A stretch of 64,000 nt of DNA from AWTP1-13 sp963827545 (lineage in GTDB: Bacteria; Pseudomonadota; Alphaproteobacteria; Rhizobiales; Hyphomicrobiaceae). The stretch's first letter is position 1. Every line of letters starts with the position of its first letter. This document shows, one piece after another, positions 26,997-36,585 of this stretch. Below the pieces are notes generated by a model that worked only from the letters and a program-made list of their open reading frames with translations, was not told the DNA's origin and searched no databases. The stretch is from the NCBI GenBank assembly GCA_963827545.1, contig CAWHBI010000046.1, positions 154,874 to 218,873 on the forward strand, given 5' to 3'. Both the position numbers and the translations under genes were made by a program.

Positions 26997-27597
26997 ATGC
27001 TGATTTCTGCGCTCCGCCCAGACCTGTGCCTGGCCTACGCCAACACGCGGTTCTGGCGCGGGCGGGAAGCGTCGACCGAGACCTTGCACGACCTCACCGG
27101 CCTCGTGGACTGGCTCGAACGGTCCACGGGCGCGGGCGCGGAGGGCATGCGAGGGGTGGCAGGCTGGTCGCGCGCGCATCCGAGGAAGGCGGCCGGGCTC
27201 TTTGCGGAGGCGCATCGACCTGCGCGAAGCGATGTTTTGCCTTTTTGCAGCTCTCGCCTCGGACAAACCGGCGCGCGCGCCGGACTTCGCCGCTCTGAAG
27301 GAAGCGCTCGCCGAAGCGCCGGCCCGGCGCCAGCTGATGCGCTCCAGCGGCGGCTACGCCTGGCGCATCGAGCCGCCGGCGCCCTCAGCGCCACACCTTC
27401 TCGCCCCAGTGCTGTGGTCGGCCGCGGACCTGCTGATCGAAGGCGCTCAGGCAAACATTCGCCAGTGCGCCAACGGGGAATGCCTGTGGCTGTTTCTCGA
27501 TGCGAGCAGGAACGCCACCCGCCGCTGGTGCGACATGGCTTCATGCGGCAATCGCGCCAAGGCGCGCCGTCACTACCTGAAGACGAAGCGGGGGTGA
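26997..27597 (+). CDS. ABATE/CGNR zinc-finger domain protein, one frameshift
   Basis: About 200 codons. The N-terminal ABATE domain begins ALRPDLCLAYANTRFWRGRE. The C-terminal CGNR zinc finger is complete: CANGECLWLFLDASRNATRR, WCDMASCGNRAKARRHY, with four cysteines for zinc. CGNR proteins are predicted stress-linked transcription regulators. The frame breaks near 27208 between AGLFAEAH and RIDLREAMFCLF; length is 3n+1. A palindromic operator lies directly upstream and a terminator-like hairpin follows. Confidence 0.82.
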
Positions 27598-27661
27598 TGG
27601 GTAATGCCGCCGCGGGGCCGTGACGGCGGATAAGCAACACCTGGCGGGTGACCGGCCCGTC

Positions 27662-27695
27662 CGCCCCGACCCTGCCGCGACAGGGCGGGCGTTTT
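27662..27695 (+). terminator. Probable rho-independent terminator
   Basis: CGCCCCGACCCTG and CAGGGCGGGCG can pair across a CCGCGA loop with one bulge, followed by GTTTT. It lies 65 bases after the CGNR stop codon and just before the next gene's leader. The T-run is short, so the call is moderate. Confidence 0.5.
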
Positions 27696-27737
27696 CCGCT
27701 ATTGGCCTAGCAAAGCACGGGTACGAGGGAGTTCAGC

Positions 27738-29558
27738 ATGGCCACGACGACCTCTTCTGCCACCGAGACCGGCGGCTTCCGGCGCGGCTTCTTCAGGGCG
27801 ATCGACTACATCGTGGGGCGCAACACGCTGATCGGCGTGGCCTCGCTCATGCTGCTCGTGATCTCGGGCTATGCCACCTGGCACGGCATGCGCGACTTCA
27901 TCATCGGCGTGTCCTCCACGCCCACCAGCCAGGGCCAGCTGCTGCCGGGCGGCATGTCGCTCTCCAACGACGTGCTGGTGATCGCGGTGGTCGCCGCGCT
28001 CACGTTCCTGATGTGGCTGATGCTGCGCGAGACGTTCGGCGCCAGGCGGCACATGCGCGAGCGGCTGATCACGTTCCCGCTCTACGTGTTCCTGGCGATC
28101 TGGTCGATCGGCTTCGGCTACGGCTTCTGGTGGAGCCTGATCTCGGGCGAGGAGGCGACGCGCACGGGTCTCGCCGGCCTGCAGGAGGACGCGCGCGATG
28201 CCAGCGCCGTGGTGGCGGCCCGGCTCGATGCGGTGCGCGGCCAGCTCGACAGCGTGGTGAGCTGGTCGGAGAGCCAGATGTCGCGCGAGGAGACGAGCGG
28301 CGGCAGCTGCGGCACCGCCTCGGGCGCCGGCCGGGGCCCGCTCTACAATGCGCGCCGCGGCGTGCGCGATTCCGTCACCACCCTGCGCGAGGGCATGACG
28401 CGCTCGTGGCTCGAGCCGGTGCAGGCCGACGTCGAGCAGCTCAAGCAGAGCGCCGCGGGGCTCGGCGGCGCCACGGTCGAGGAGCGCCAGCGCGCCTTCG
28501 AGGCGAAGGCCTCCGATATCCGCGGGCGGGCGCGCAACATCGCCGCGCGCAGCAACCAGCTCGGCAAGTCGACGGCGGCGGAGATGCGCGCGCTCGCCAA
28601 TGCGGTCGCGATCCAGCCGGGCGCCAGCGGCTTCTCCTGCTACGACCCGACGTTGGCCGAGCGGCTGCGGCAGGCCGCGGCCCAGGCCGAGCAGCCGGCC
28701 GAGCTGAGGCTGCGCGAGGCGGTCTTCAACGAAGGCCCGGCCGGGGTCGCCAACGCGGTCAAGAACCTGTGGCGCAACATCGGCGCCTATTCCTCGAGCC
28801 TCGTCGCCTACGTGTTCACAGGCGGCAACGTGACCGCGGGCCGCACCGACACCGGCGAGCCGATCACCGGCCGCGACCTCATCGCGCTGCTCGCCACCAT
28901 CGGCATCGACCTGGGGCTGCTGGCGCTGGCCATCGTCAACCCGCCGCGCGAGGGGCCGTCGATGCGGCCGTCGGGCGCGCTGCGCCGCCAGATCAACGAG
29001 GCGATCGACACGGCCATCGCCCGCGCCGGCGTCGACCGCGAATGGGTGCGGCGGCATTTCATCCACCACAACCAGGCGTCGTATTTCGTGATCCCCAATC
29101 TCTACGCCGCCGACTCCCAGAACAAGGAGGAGGCGGCGCGGGCGCTGGCGATGAACCAGCTCGCCGGCGTGCTGAGCGACCTGGAGCTGGTGCGCTGGCC
29201 GAAGCGGGGGCGCTGGTGGCTATTGCAGAAGAGCGAGCTTCAGCGGCTGAAGAAGGAGGAGGACCTCGGGAGCGATACCGACCTCACCGAGATCAGGAAG
29301 AAGTGGGAGGAGGAGAGAGCCCGCGATCCCAAGGCAGGGGGCGAGCGCGGTGACAAGCCGCTTCGCAACCATGGCCTGTTCTCCAAGGCGGAGCGCGCGC
29401 TGCAGATCGCCGGCTGGAGCCAGAGCGCCCGGGACGACATCGAGGTGTTCACGCTGGTCGACACCGAAGGCCTCACCCCGCTGCTGATGGTCCTCAACGA
29501 GCCGCGCCCGCACGGCGAGGCGCGGGCGGAGCCGGAGCGGGCGGCAGCGGGCGCGTAG
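27738..29558 (+). CDS. Large membrane protein of unknown function
   Basis: A 606-residue protein with four predicted membrane helices: about residues 30-46, 78-96, 110-131 and one near 370-390 (LIALLATIGIDLGLLALAIV). Between helices three and four lies a roughly 230-residue, alanine/arginine-rich segment with heptad-like spacing, probably a periplasmic coiled coil. The C-terminal 220 residues are soluble and charged, with HFIHHNQASYFVIPNLYAAD and EEDLGSDTDLTEIRKKWEEE. The layout recalls a sensor or scaffold, but no known signalling domain is visible. The frame is intact. It is transcribed alone. Confidence 0.75.
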   Translation: MATTTSSATETGGFRRGFFRAIDYIVGRNTLIGVASLMLLVISGYATWHGMRDFIIGVSSTPTSQGQLLPGGMSLSNDVLVIAVVAALTFLMWLMLRETFGARRHMRERLITFPLYVFLAIWSIGFGYGFWWSLISGEEATRTGLAGLQEDARDASAVVAARLDAVRGQLDSVVSWSESQMSREETSGGSCGTASGAGRGPLYNARRGVRDSVTTLREGMTRSWLEPVQADVEQLKQSAAGLGGATVEERQRAFEAKASDIRGRARNIAARSNQLGKSTAAEMRALANAVAIQPGASGFSCYDPTLAERLRQAAAQAEQPAELRLREAVFNEGPAGVANAVKNLWRNIGAYSSSLVAYVFTGGNVTAGRTDTGEPITGRDLIALLATIGIDLGLLALAIVNPPREGPSMRPSGALRRQINEAIDTAIARAGVDREWVRRHFIHHNQASYFVIPNLYAADSQNKEEAARALAMNQLAGVLSDLELVRWPKRGRWWLLQKSELQRLKKEEDLGSDTDLTEIRKKWEEERARDPKAGGERGDKPLRNHGLFSKAERALQIAGWSQSARDDIEVFTLVDTEGLTPLLMVLNEPRPHGEARAEPERAAAGA

Positions 29559-29606
29559 TACCCGCTTTCGCTGAAAGTCGAGTCGCGTGCGGGCCGCAGG
29601 CGCTCC

Positions 29607-29752
29607 CCTCCCCCTTGCGGGGAGGGGTAGGGGTGGGGGTGACCAACGAGGGCAACGCTGGTGGCAAGACGCCACGGATGCGCGCAACGAACACAGGCTT
29701 TCCCTTGTTTCTTCACCCCACCCCTAACCCCTCCCCGTCAAGGGGAGGGGAA
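29607..29752. repeat. Palindromic repeat, CTCCCC variant (R1b)
   Basis: CTCCCCTCCCCCTTGCGGGG with AGGGGTAGGGGTGGGGGT (29605-29640) faces CACCCCACCCCTAACCCCTC with CCCGTCAAGGGGAGGGG (29717-29752). It is the same two-hairpin plan as R1 but with a different core. It fills the gap between the membrane protein and the DUF1217 gene. A similar one is at 51577-51735. Confidence 0.8.
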
Positions 29753-29819
29753 TTCCGGTGGCACACGCTTCACGGTTCAGGCTCCACCGATTCCGTTTAC
29801 TAACGCGCGGAAGCGCCGA

Positions 29820-32015
29820 TCAGCCCCGCGCGACGGTGAGGCTCTGCAGGCTGCGGAGGAGGGTTTGGTTCGTTCCGATGCTCGACTGCCCGCCGCCGAG
29901 GATGACGGAGGCCGCGGACACCGTCGCCAGGCCACCGTTGTTCAGGTCGTACATGGCGCAGAAGCGCGTGAGGAACTTGTTGAGCTTGGTGGGATCGCGA
30001 AAGTCGGCGGGATTGATGCGTTTGATCAACACCTGCGCCTGCACTTCGATATCGGCCTGGGACATCGAGGCCGGCAGGTTCAGCGCGGTGCGCACCACCT
30101 CGAACACCGCCTTGTCGGCCAGGATGTCGAAGGCTGAGGTGATGTTGGGCGCCTTGCGCTGGAAGTAGAGGGCCAGGCGCACGCCTTCGCTCTGCGTGCC
30201 GGCCTCGGTCTCCATCGACTGGCGCACATAGAGATCGCCGGTCTCGAGGACGTCGCCCCTGGATTGAAGCTCCTGCGCCGGGACCCGGCCAATCTTCCCC
30301 TCGGGCGTGAAGTTGAACGCCGCGGCCAGGTCCCTGAGCCGATCGTCGCCGAGCCTGCCGACGAAGCTCTCCCGGTCGAAGGGATCGCTGGTGAGCACGC
30401 TGCGCAGCGTGCCGGTCGAAATATTGGCCTCCTCCAGGCCGTAGGCCTTCAGCGCATAGGCTACGAGACGCTCGTCGCCGAGGAAATCGTCGAGCGACCG
30501 CACCCTGTTGATGGTGTCGTGGTAGTACGCGTTCTCCTCCACGGCCTGGGCTTCCTCGCTGGCACTGGAGCCGATGCGCGTGTTGTAGAGCTGGATCGTC
30601 GCCAGCTCGGCCTTGTCGATCTGCGCCTTGCGCGGGGTGAGCACCGAGCCGTCCGGCGCGAAGTTGAAGGCGGCTGCGAGGTCGCGATAGCGCTGATCCG
30701 CCAGCCGGTTGGCAAAGCTCCCCGGATCGGAGGCATCGCTCACCAGCACCTGCCGGATCTTGCTCTTGGACTCCGCCGCGGGGTCGAGGTCGAAGGCGTC
30801 GAGCACGTAGGCGTAGAGCGTGTCGTTGCCGATGAGCGCATCGACCGAGGTCATCAGGTTGATGCGGGCAAGGTAGAACGAGGTTGCGAACGCGTCGGAG
30901 CCCTGCGCGGCGTCGTCGTAGTTGGTGAGGTAGAGGTCGACCGTGCCGTCGACCTCGGCGGCGGACTGGGCCCCGTCGGTGCCCACGATCGTCCCATCGG
31001 TTGCGAAATTGAAGGCGGCAGCAAGCGTGCGGAAGCGGGGATCGGCGAGCGTATTGGCGAAGCTGCCGGGGTCCGACAGGTCGCTCGTCAGCACCTGCCG
31101 GATCACGGCCGTCGTTACGAGGTTCGGATTGATGCCGTAGGCCGTGAGCGCGTAGGTGAACAGCCGGTCATTGTCGAGGAGATCGTCGACCGAGGCGACG
31201 CTGCCGATGCTGTCGCGATAGTACTGGCTCTTGAAGGCGGCGGCCGCAGGGCTCGAGCCGTTGCCGGTGTTCTCGTAGTTGAGATAGACCGTCTCGTTCA
31301 GCTGCACGTTCGTCTGCGCCGTCGCACCCGCTGCCACGCTGCCGTCCGCTTCGAAGCTGAACGCGGCAGCAAGCGCGACATAGCGCACATTGCCGAGCTG
31401 GTTGGCGACGCTGCCCGGGTCTGAAAGATCGCTCGTCAGCACGTTGCGAATGGTGGAAGCCGAGGCGATGGTCGGATCGAGGCCGTAGGCGGTGAGCGCG
31501 TAGGCAAAGAGCCGGTCGTCGGCGATGAGATCGTCGACCGACGTCAGCGTGCCGATGCGGGCCTGGTAGTATTGCGCCTCGGTGGCGGCGGCCGCGCCCT
31601 GGCGAATGCGGTGCTCGGAGTAGAGGCCGACGGTATCGTCCACCTGGGAATCGTTCTGGACGAAGGGAAGGCTCGCACGGACATCTCCGTCGGTGGTGAA
31701 ATTGAACGCCCTGGCAAACGCCACATAGCGTGAATCGACGAGCTGCCTGGCAAAGCTCTTGGTGTCGTTGAGATCGCTCTCCAGGACCTTGCGCATGAAG
31801 GCCTTGGCGTAGGTCATATCCTCGAGGCCATGCGCCTTCATGGCGTACGCAAAGAGGCGCCGGTCGCCGAGGAATTCCTCGACCGAGGTAACCTTGCCGA
31901 TGTTGGCCCGGTAGTATTCCTCCTCGCGCGAGACGTCCGCTTTGGAGGCGACACGCGTCAAGGTCCGCGGCAGGTCTTGCGTGTATGTGCGGTAGGCTAG
32001 AAAGGTCGAAACCAT
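29820..32015 (-). CDS. DUF1217 repeat protein
   Basis: A 731-residue protein made of five clear modules of about 110 residues plus a diverged sixth at the C-terminus. Each module carries a pattern like VTSVEEFLGDRRLFAYAMKA, a KVLESDLNDTKSFARQL-like helix and AFNFTTDG. In rhizobia DUF1217 genes commonly lie in flagellar clusters, but no flagellar gene is visible here, so a flagellar role is only an inference. There is no signal peptide or membrane segment. The ATG at 32015 (MVSTFLAYRTYTQDLPRTL) is chosen because the modules begin directly after it. Confidence 0.85.
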   Translation of the reverse strand: MVSTFLAYRTYTQDLPRTLTRVASKADVSREEEYYRANIGKVTSVEEFLGDRRLFAYAMKAHGLEDMTYAKAFMRKVLESDLNDTKSFARQLVDSRYVAFARAFNFTTDGDVRASLPFVQNDSQVDDTVGLYSEHRIRQGAAAATEAQYYQARIGTLTSVDDLIADDRLFAYALTAYGLDPTIASASTIRNVLTSDLSDPGSVANQLGNVRYVALAAAFSFEADGSVAAGATAQTNVQLNETVYLNYENTGNGSSPAAAAFKSQYYRDSIGSVASVDDLLDNDRLFTYALTAYGINPNLVTTAVIRQVLTSDLSDPGSFANTLADPRFRTLAAAFNFATDGTIVGTDGAQSAAEVDGTVDLYLTNYDDAAQGSDAFATSFYLARINLMTSVDALIGNDTLYAYVLDAFDLDPAAESKSKIRQVLVSDASDPGSFANRLADQRYRDLAAAFNFAPDGSVLTPRKAQIDKAELATIQLYNTRIGSSASEEAQAVEENAYYHDTINRVRSLDDFLGDERLVAYALKAYGLEEANISTGTLRSVLTSDPFDRESFVGRLGDDRLRDLAAAFNFTPEGKIGRVPAQELQSRGDVLETGDLYVRQSMETEAGTQSEGVRLALYFQRKAPNITSAFDILADKAVFEVVRTALNLPASMSQADIEVQAQVLIKRINPADFRDPTKLNKFLTRFCAMYDLNNGGLATVSAASVILGGGQSSIGTNQTLLRSLQSLTVARG

Positions 32016-32430
32016 CAGCCCTGCCTCTGCTGCCGAGCGGGCGCCGTGGTCCACCATGCGCGGCCGGTCCCGCCGCGGATCATCACGGCTTCGGCTTGTG
32101 CCGGGCTGGATGAGAAAAGCCCCTGACGCGGTGCTCTCCTCCCCAAATGGACGACGCTGCATCTCGTGGAGTTGTGTATAGCCAGAGCAGTGCGGGAATG
32201 GCCAAGATGACGGCCGTTGGGCGCGCAGGACAGATGCGTTTGCCGTGACGGCGAGGGGTGGAGAAGCCCCCGGACCGGATCGGGCGCGATCAGGACACAG
32301 CGAAGGGGGAGGCGAGCCAACTTTTCGCCACGCGAATGGGCTTTAACGCATGCCATTGGCCGAAGAATTGTTTCAACCCGCCTGACCTGCACCACTCGAC
32401 ACCTCTCATCACCGCCCATCGGAGGCAGCA
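32016..32430. other. Divergent intergenic region, nothing assigned
   Basis: About 415 bases between the divergent DUF1217 and TPR-caspase genes. It must hold both promoters, but I cannot point to convincing -35/-10 boxes. A GGAGGCAGC ribosome site lies just before the ATG at 32431. Confidence 0.4.
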
Positions 32431-35233
32431 ATGCGACGCTCGTTCCCTTGGCTCATTGCCCTGTCGTTCCTAGGGGGACTACCGACTTCCGCCAGCGCCG
32501 ACGTCTTCCAGGACTGCAAGCAAGGCGAGCCCGACCGCCGAATCCTTGCGTGCACCCAGATCATCACCGAGCGCCGCACGAAACCTGCTGCGCGGGCTGA
32601 GCTGCACGTCCATCGCGGCCAAGCCTACATGAGCAAAGACGACCACGACCGCGCGCTCGCCGACGCGACAGAGGCGATCCGCCTCGATGCCAAGAGCGCG
32701 AAAGCTTTCAATCTGCGCGGCACCGCCCTGCAGAAGAAGAAAGAGCATGACCGGGCGATCGCCGACTTCAGCGAGGCGATACGGCTCGATCCGGGCTTTG
32801 CCCTGGCATACGTCAATCGGGGCGACGCGTGGGACGAAAAGGGTGAGCTCGACCGGGCGATCGCCGATCTCAACGAAGGGATTCGCCTGGACCCCAAGAG
32901 CGCCAGGGCATTCAATTTGCGCGGCTACGTCCAGCAAAGGAAGCGGGAATACGACCAGGCGATCGCGGACGACAGCAGGGCAATCGACATCGACGCAAAT
33001 TTCGCTCCGGCTTATAGACACAGAGCCCGCGCATTCGCGACCAAGAATGACTACGACAAGGCGATTGCCGACTTCGCGAGGCGATACGGCTCGACCGGGC
33101 CTTGCGGTAGCCTACGTCAATCGCAGCGGCGCCTGGGACGACAAGGGCGATCTCGACCGGGCCATCGCCGATGCCAACGAAGGGATCGCCTGGATTCCAA
33201 GAGCGCCAGGGCACAACTTGCGTGGGTACCTCCAGCAGAAGAAGCGCGAGTACGACCAGGCGATCGCGGACTTCACGAAGGCGATCGAGATCGACCCCAA
33301 GACGGCTTATCAGTACCACGGACGCGGCGGGGGCTACTCAGGAAGGGTGAGCACGAACGGGCGATCGCCGACCTGAGCGAGGCGCTTCGCCTCGACCCGA
33401 AATCAGCAAACGGCTATCTCGCGCGCGCCAGCGCCTACCAACTGAAAGGGGACCAGCAGAGCGCCCTGGCCGACTATGACGAGGCGATCCGCATCGACCG
33501 GTCCGTGTGCGCCTGCGCTTACTTGGGCCGTGGCCAGAATCTACGCAGCGAGAGGAGAGTTCGATCGCGCCGTCAACGAGTTCACGGAGGCAATCAGCCT
33601 CGACCCGAAAATCGTACCGCCTATAACAATCGCGGGGTCATCTTTGCCGAAAGGCAAGAGTACGAAAAGGCGATTGCCGACTTCGGAAAGGCTATCGAGC
33701 TCGATCCCACATACGCGATGTCCTACAACGACCGTGGCCTTGCCCATGCGGGTAAGAAAAACTACGACCGCTTGCGATATGCGAGACTATCGAACGAGGC
33801 GATCCGGGCCATGCCAAGCCGGACGCCTATCACAATCGCGGGCTTCATCTACAGCAACAGCAGGGAAGAGTACGACCTCGCCATCGCCGACTTCGAGAAG
33901 GCAATCGAGATCATCCCATCCGCGCTGGGCCTACCACTCCCGTGCCGTCGCACACATCGGCGCAAGAAAAACTACGACCGCGCGATTGCCGACTTCAACG
34001 AGGCAATCCGGCTCGATGGCAAGATGGCGGTCAGCTATCTCGGCCGGGGCAACGCCTATGAAGAGAAGGGTGAGTATAAGACCGCGCTTGCCGACTACGA
34101 CGAGGCGATCCGCATCGATGCCTCGATATGTCCCTGTGCGTACCTGAGCCGGGGGCTCCTCTATTGGCGCATCGGCGACTTGGACAAGTCCATTGTCGAG
34201 TACACGCAAGCGCTCAAACACGATCCGAAATACTCCTATAGCCTACAACAACAGGGGCCTGGTGCACGAAGCCAAGGGTGACCGCGACCGCGCGCTCGCC
34301 GACTACAACGAGGCAATCCGCTTCGATCAGAAAAATGCCACGGCTCTCAACAATCGCGGCAAGCTCCATGAGGCCATGGGCAATCGGGACCGCGCGATTG
34401 CCGACTACGCCACGGTCCTCACACTGCCGAAAGACTCCGCCGACACGCGCCAACGCCAGGAAGTCGCTCTTGCGCGGCTCGGACGACTGAACCAGCCCAA
34501 GGCGTCGGCCGCACCTTCGGCCGGCAAGCGAGTGGCCCTCGTCATCGGCAACAGCAACTATGCCCATGCCGGCGTCCTCGACAATCCCGTCAATGACGCG
34601 CGTGGGGTGACCTCGTCGCTGCGGAGACTGGGTTTCACGGTCAAGGACTATTACGATCTCAATCGCTCGCAGATGGTCGAGGCCCTTTCCGATTTCGGCG
34701 ATCTGATCGCCGGGGCAGACTGGGCCGTCGTGTTCTATGCCGGCCATGGGGTGGAGATGGACGGCACCAACTATCTCATTCCAATCGACGTCAGGCTCAA
34801 GCGCGATAGCGATGTGCCTCTCGAGGGTGTGTCGCTCAATGCCGTGCTCGCCAAGGTCGACGCCGCCACCCAGCTCGGTCTTGTCATCCTGGACGCCTGC
34901 CGCAACAACCCGTTTGTCACGCGCATGATACGGTCGGCAGGTGCGAAGCGGTCCATCTCCCAAGGTCTGGGGCGGATCGAGCCGGAGGGCAACACGGCGG
35001 TCGCCTATGCTGCCAGACACGACACCACGGCGGATGATGGCCCGACGGGCGGCAACAGCCCCTTCAGCGAGGCCCTGCTCGGCCACATCGAGGAACCCGG
35101 CACCGAAATCCGCATTCTCTTCGGCAAGGTCAGGGACGCCGTGCGCCGCAAGACCGACCGGCGACAGGAACCCTTCCTCTACAGCTCCCTCGGGGGTGAC
35201 CAGCACTTCTTCGCCGCGAGCACTCCGCGCTGA
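32431..35233 (+). CDS. Exported TPR protein with caspase (C14) domain, several frameshifts
   Basis: About 930 codons. A signal peptide (MRRSFPWLIALSFLGGLPTS) is followed by roughly sixteen tetratricopeptide repeats of the type DHDRALADATEAIRLDAKSA. The C-terminal caspase-like domain runs from RVALVIGNSNYAHAGVLDNP with the catalytic His in VVFYAGHGVEM and the Cys in VILDACRNNPF. Such orthocaspases are proteases cutting after basic residues; the target is unknown. The reading frame changes at about 33080, 33200, 33340, 33545, 33610 and then several times between 33770 and 34250. The caspase part itself is clean. Shifts could be sequencing errors in repeated sequence or true decay. Confidence 0.8.
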
Positions 35234-35244
35234 GCCTCGCCGCT

Positions 35245-35386
35245 CCACCCGTCATCCCGGAAGCCGAGCCCCAGACTCCGAGCCGGGGCGAGCCTGTCCG
35301 GGATCTGCCCACGGACTCCGCTCGCCGCAGATCCCGGCTCTGCCGATCGCGCTTCTAGCGCGTCGCTGGGCCGGGATGACGGGTGG
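35245..35386. repeat. Palindromic intergenic repeat, family R3 (copy 2)
   Basis: CCACCCGTCATCCCGG at 35245-35260 is the exact inverted complement of CCGGGATGACGGGTGG at 35371-35386. Inner pairs include GTCCGGGATCTGC / GCAGATCCCGGC. It follows the caspase gene by 12 bases and could end its transcription. Confidence 0.85.
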
Positions 35387-35554
35387 ATTGCACCCCGGGT
35401 CGACAGCGCGCGTGCAGAAAGGCTAGGTTTGCTCTGCTGACAGAGGGCCTTCCTCTGCTCGCGACCGGCGGCTCGGCAAGAGTCGAGCCACAAAAGGCTG
35501 CAGGTCCCGTGATCGCCGAGCGTCTGGCACAGGGGGACCAGGGAGGTTCTCGAC

Positions 35555-36544
35555 ATGATGCTGTCCTGGCTTGGCAAGGCCGCCTCGATGGGCGCGCTGG
35601 CCGTGGCGCTTGCCGGCTCGTTTGCCCAGGCGCAGGAGTACCCCGCGCGCAACGTCAACATCGTCGTGCCGTTGGCGGCCGGCAGCGGCATGGATTCCAT
35701 CGTGCGCATCTATGCGGAGGACCTTGCCAAGGCGCTCGGCAAGCCGGTCGTGGTGGAGAACCAGCCCGGCGCCGCGCTGATGCTGGCGGTGCAGAACGTG
35801 GCCCGCGCCGCGCCCGACGGGCACACGCTTGTGGTCTCCTCCTCGCCGGCGCTGGCGGTCAACCCGACGCTCTACAAGAAGGTCAACTACGACGCCGAGA
35901 AGGATTTCGTGCCGCTCGCGCTCTACGCAAAATCCCCGTTCGTGTTGATCGTCAACCCCGCCTTCGGCGCCGACACCATGAAGGACTTCATCAAGAAGGC
36001 CCAGGACAGCGCCAACCCCGTCACCTACGCCACCACGGGTGCAGGAACCCTGCAGTACCTGACGATGGAGACCTTGAAGCGCGACCACAAGTTCCAGGCC
36101 AGCCACGTTCCCTACCGCAGCCCGCCGCAGATCGTCAGCGACTTGGTCGGGGGCCACATCACCTCGTCGATCTCCGAGACCGGCGCGGCGCTGTCGCTGA
36201 TCGTGGAGGGCAAGCTCAAGGCGCTGGGCATCACGGCTGCCACCCCGCATCCGGCCCTGCCGCAGGTGCCGACGATGGCCGAGGCGATGGGCATGCCCGG
36301 CTTCGAGGCCGTGTCCTGGCACGTGCTGATGGCCCCGGCGGCGACGCCGCGGCCAATCGTTGAACGCCTGCATGCGGAGATGACGCGCATCACCGGCGAT
36401 GCCGCATTCCAGAAGCGCGTGAGCGACATCGGCCTGATGCCGCTGCAGCCGAGGTCGATCGCGGAGATCGAGAAATACATCAAGACTGAGCGCGAGCGCT
36501 GGGGCGGTGTCGTCACGTCGCTTGGGCTCGCGGGCTCACTCTAG
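35555..36544 (+). CDS. Tripartite tricarboxylate transporter (Bug-family) substrate-binding protein
   Basis: A 329-residue periplasmic binding protein. The signal peptide (MLSWLGKAASMGALAVALAG, cut after AQA) is followed by the family hallmarks EYPARNVNIVVPLAAGSGMD, VVVENQPGAALMLAVQNVAR and APDGHTLVVSSSPALAVNP. Bug proteins (TctC-like) bind carboxylates and related solutes. No TctA/TctB membrane gene is adjacent, as is usual for the many orphan Bug genes. The ATG at 35555 has GGGAGGTT upstream. The frame is intact. Confidence 0.92.
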   Translation: MMLSWLGKAASMGALAVALAGSFAQAQEYPARNVNIVVPLAAGSGMDSIVRIYAEDLAKALGKPVVVENQPGAALMLAVQNVARAAPDGHTLVVSSSPALAVNPTLYKKVNYDAEKDFVPLALYAKSPFVLIVNPAFGADTMKDFIKKAQDSANPVTYATTGAGTLQYLTMETLKRDHKFQASHVPYRSPPQIVSDLVGGHITSSISETGAALSLIVEGKLKALGITAATPHPALPQVPTMAEAMGMPGFEAVSWHVLMAPAATPRPIVERLHAEMTRITGDAAFQKRVSDIGLMPLQPRSIAEIEKYIKTERERWGGVVTSLGLAGSL

Positions 36545-36585
36545 GGCCTCCGAAGCGGCGGGGCCGAGCTCCGTCGCGCGGGATC

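Noticed and set aside
27620..29353. 577-codon open frame overlapping the 27738 gene
   Set aside because: It is an arginine/alanine-rich shadow; the other frame has clear membrane helices and a proper start.
32370..32390. A sigma-54-like promoter (TTGGCCGAAGAATTGTTT) before the caspase gene
   Set aside because: The essential GC of the -12 element is GT here, so the match is too weak.
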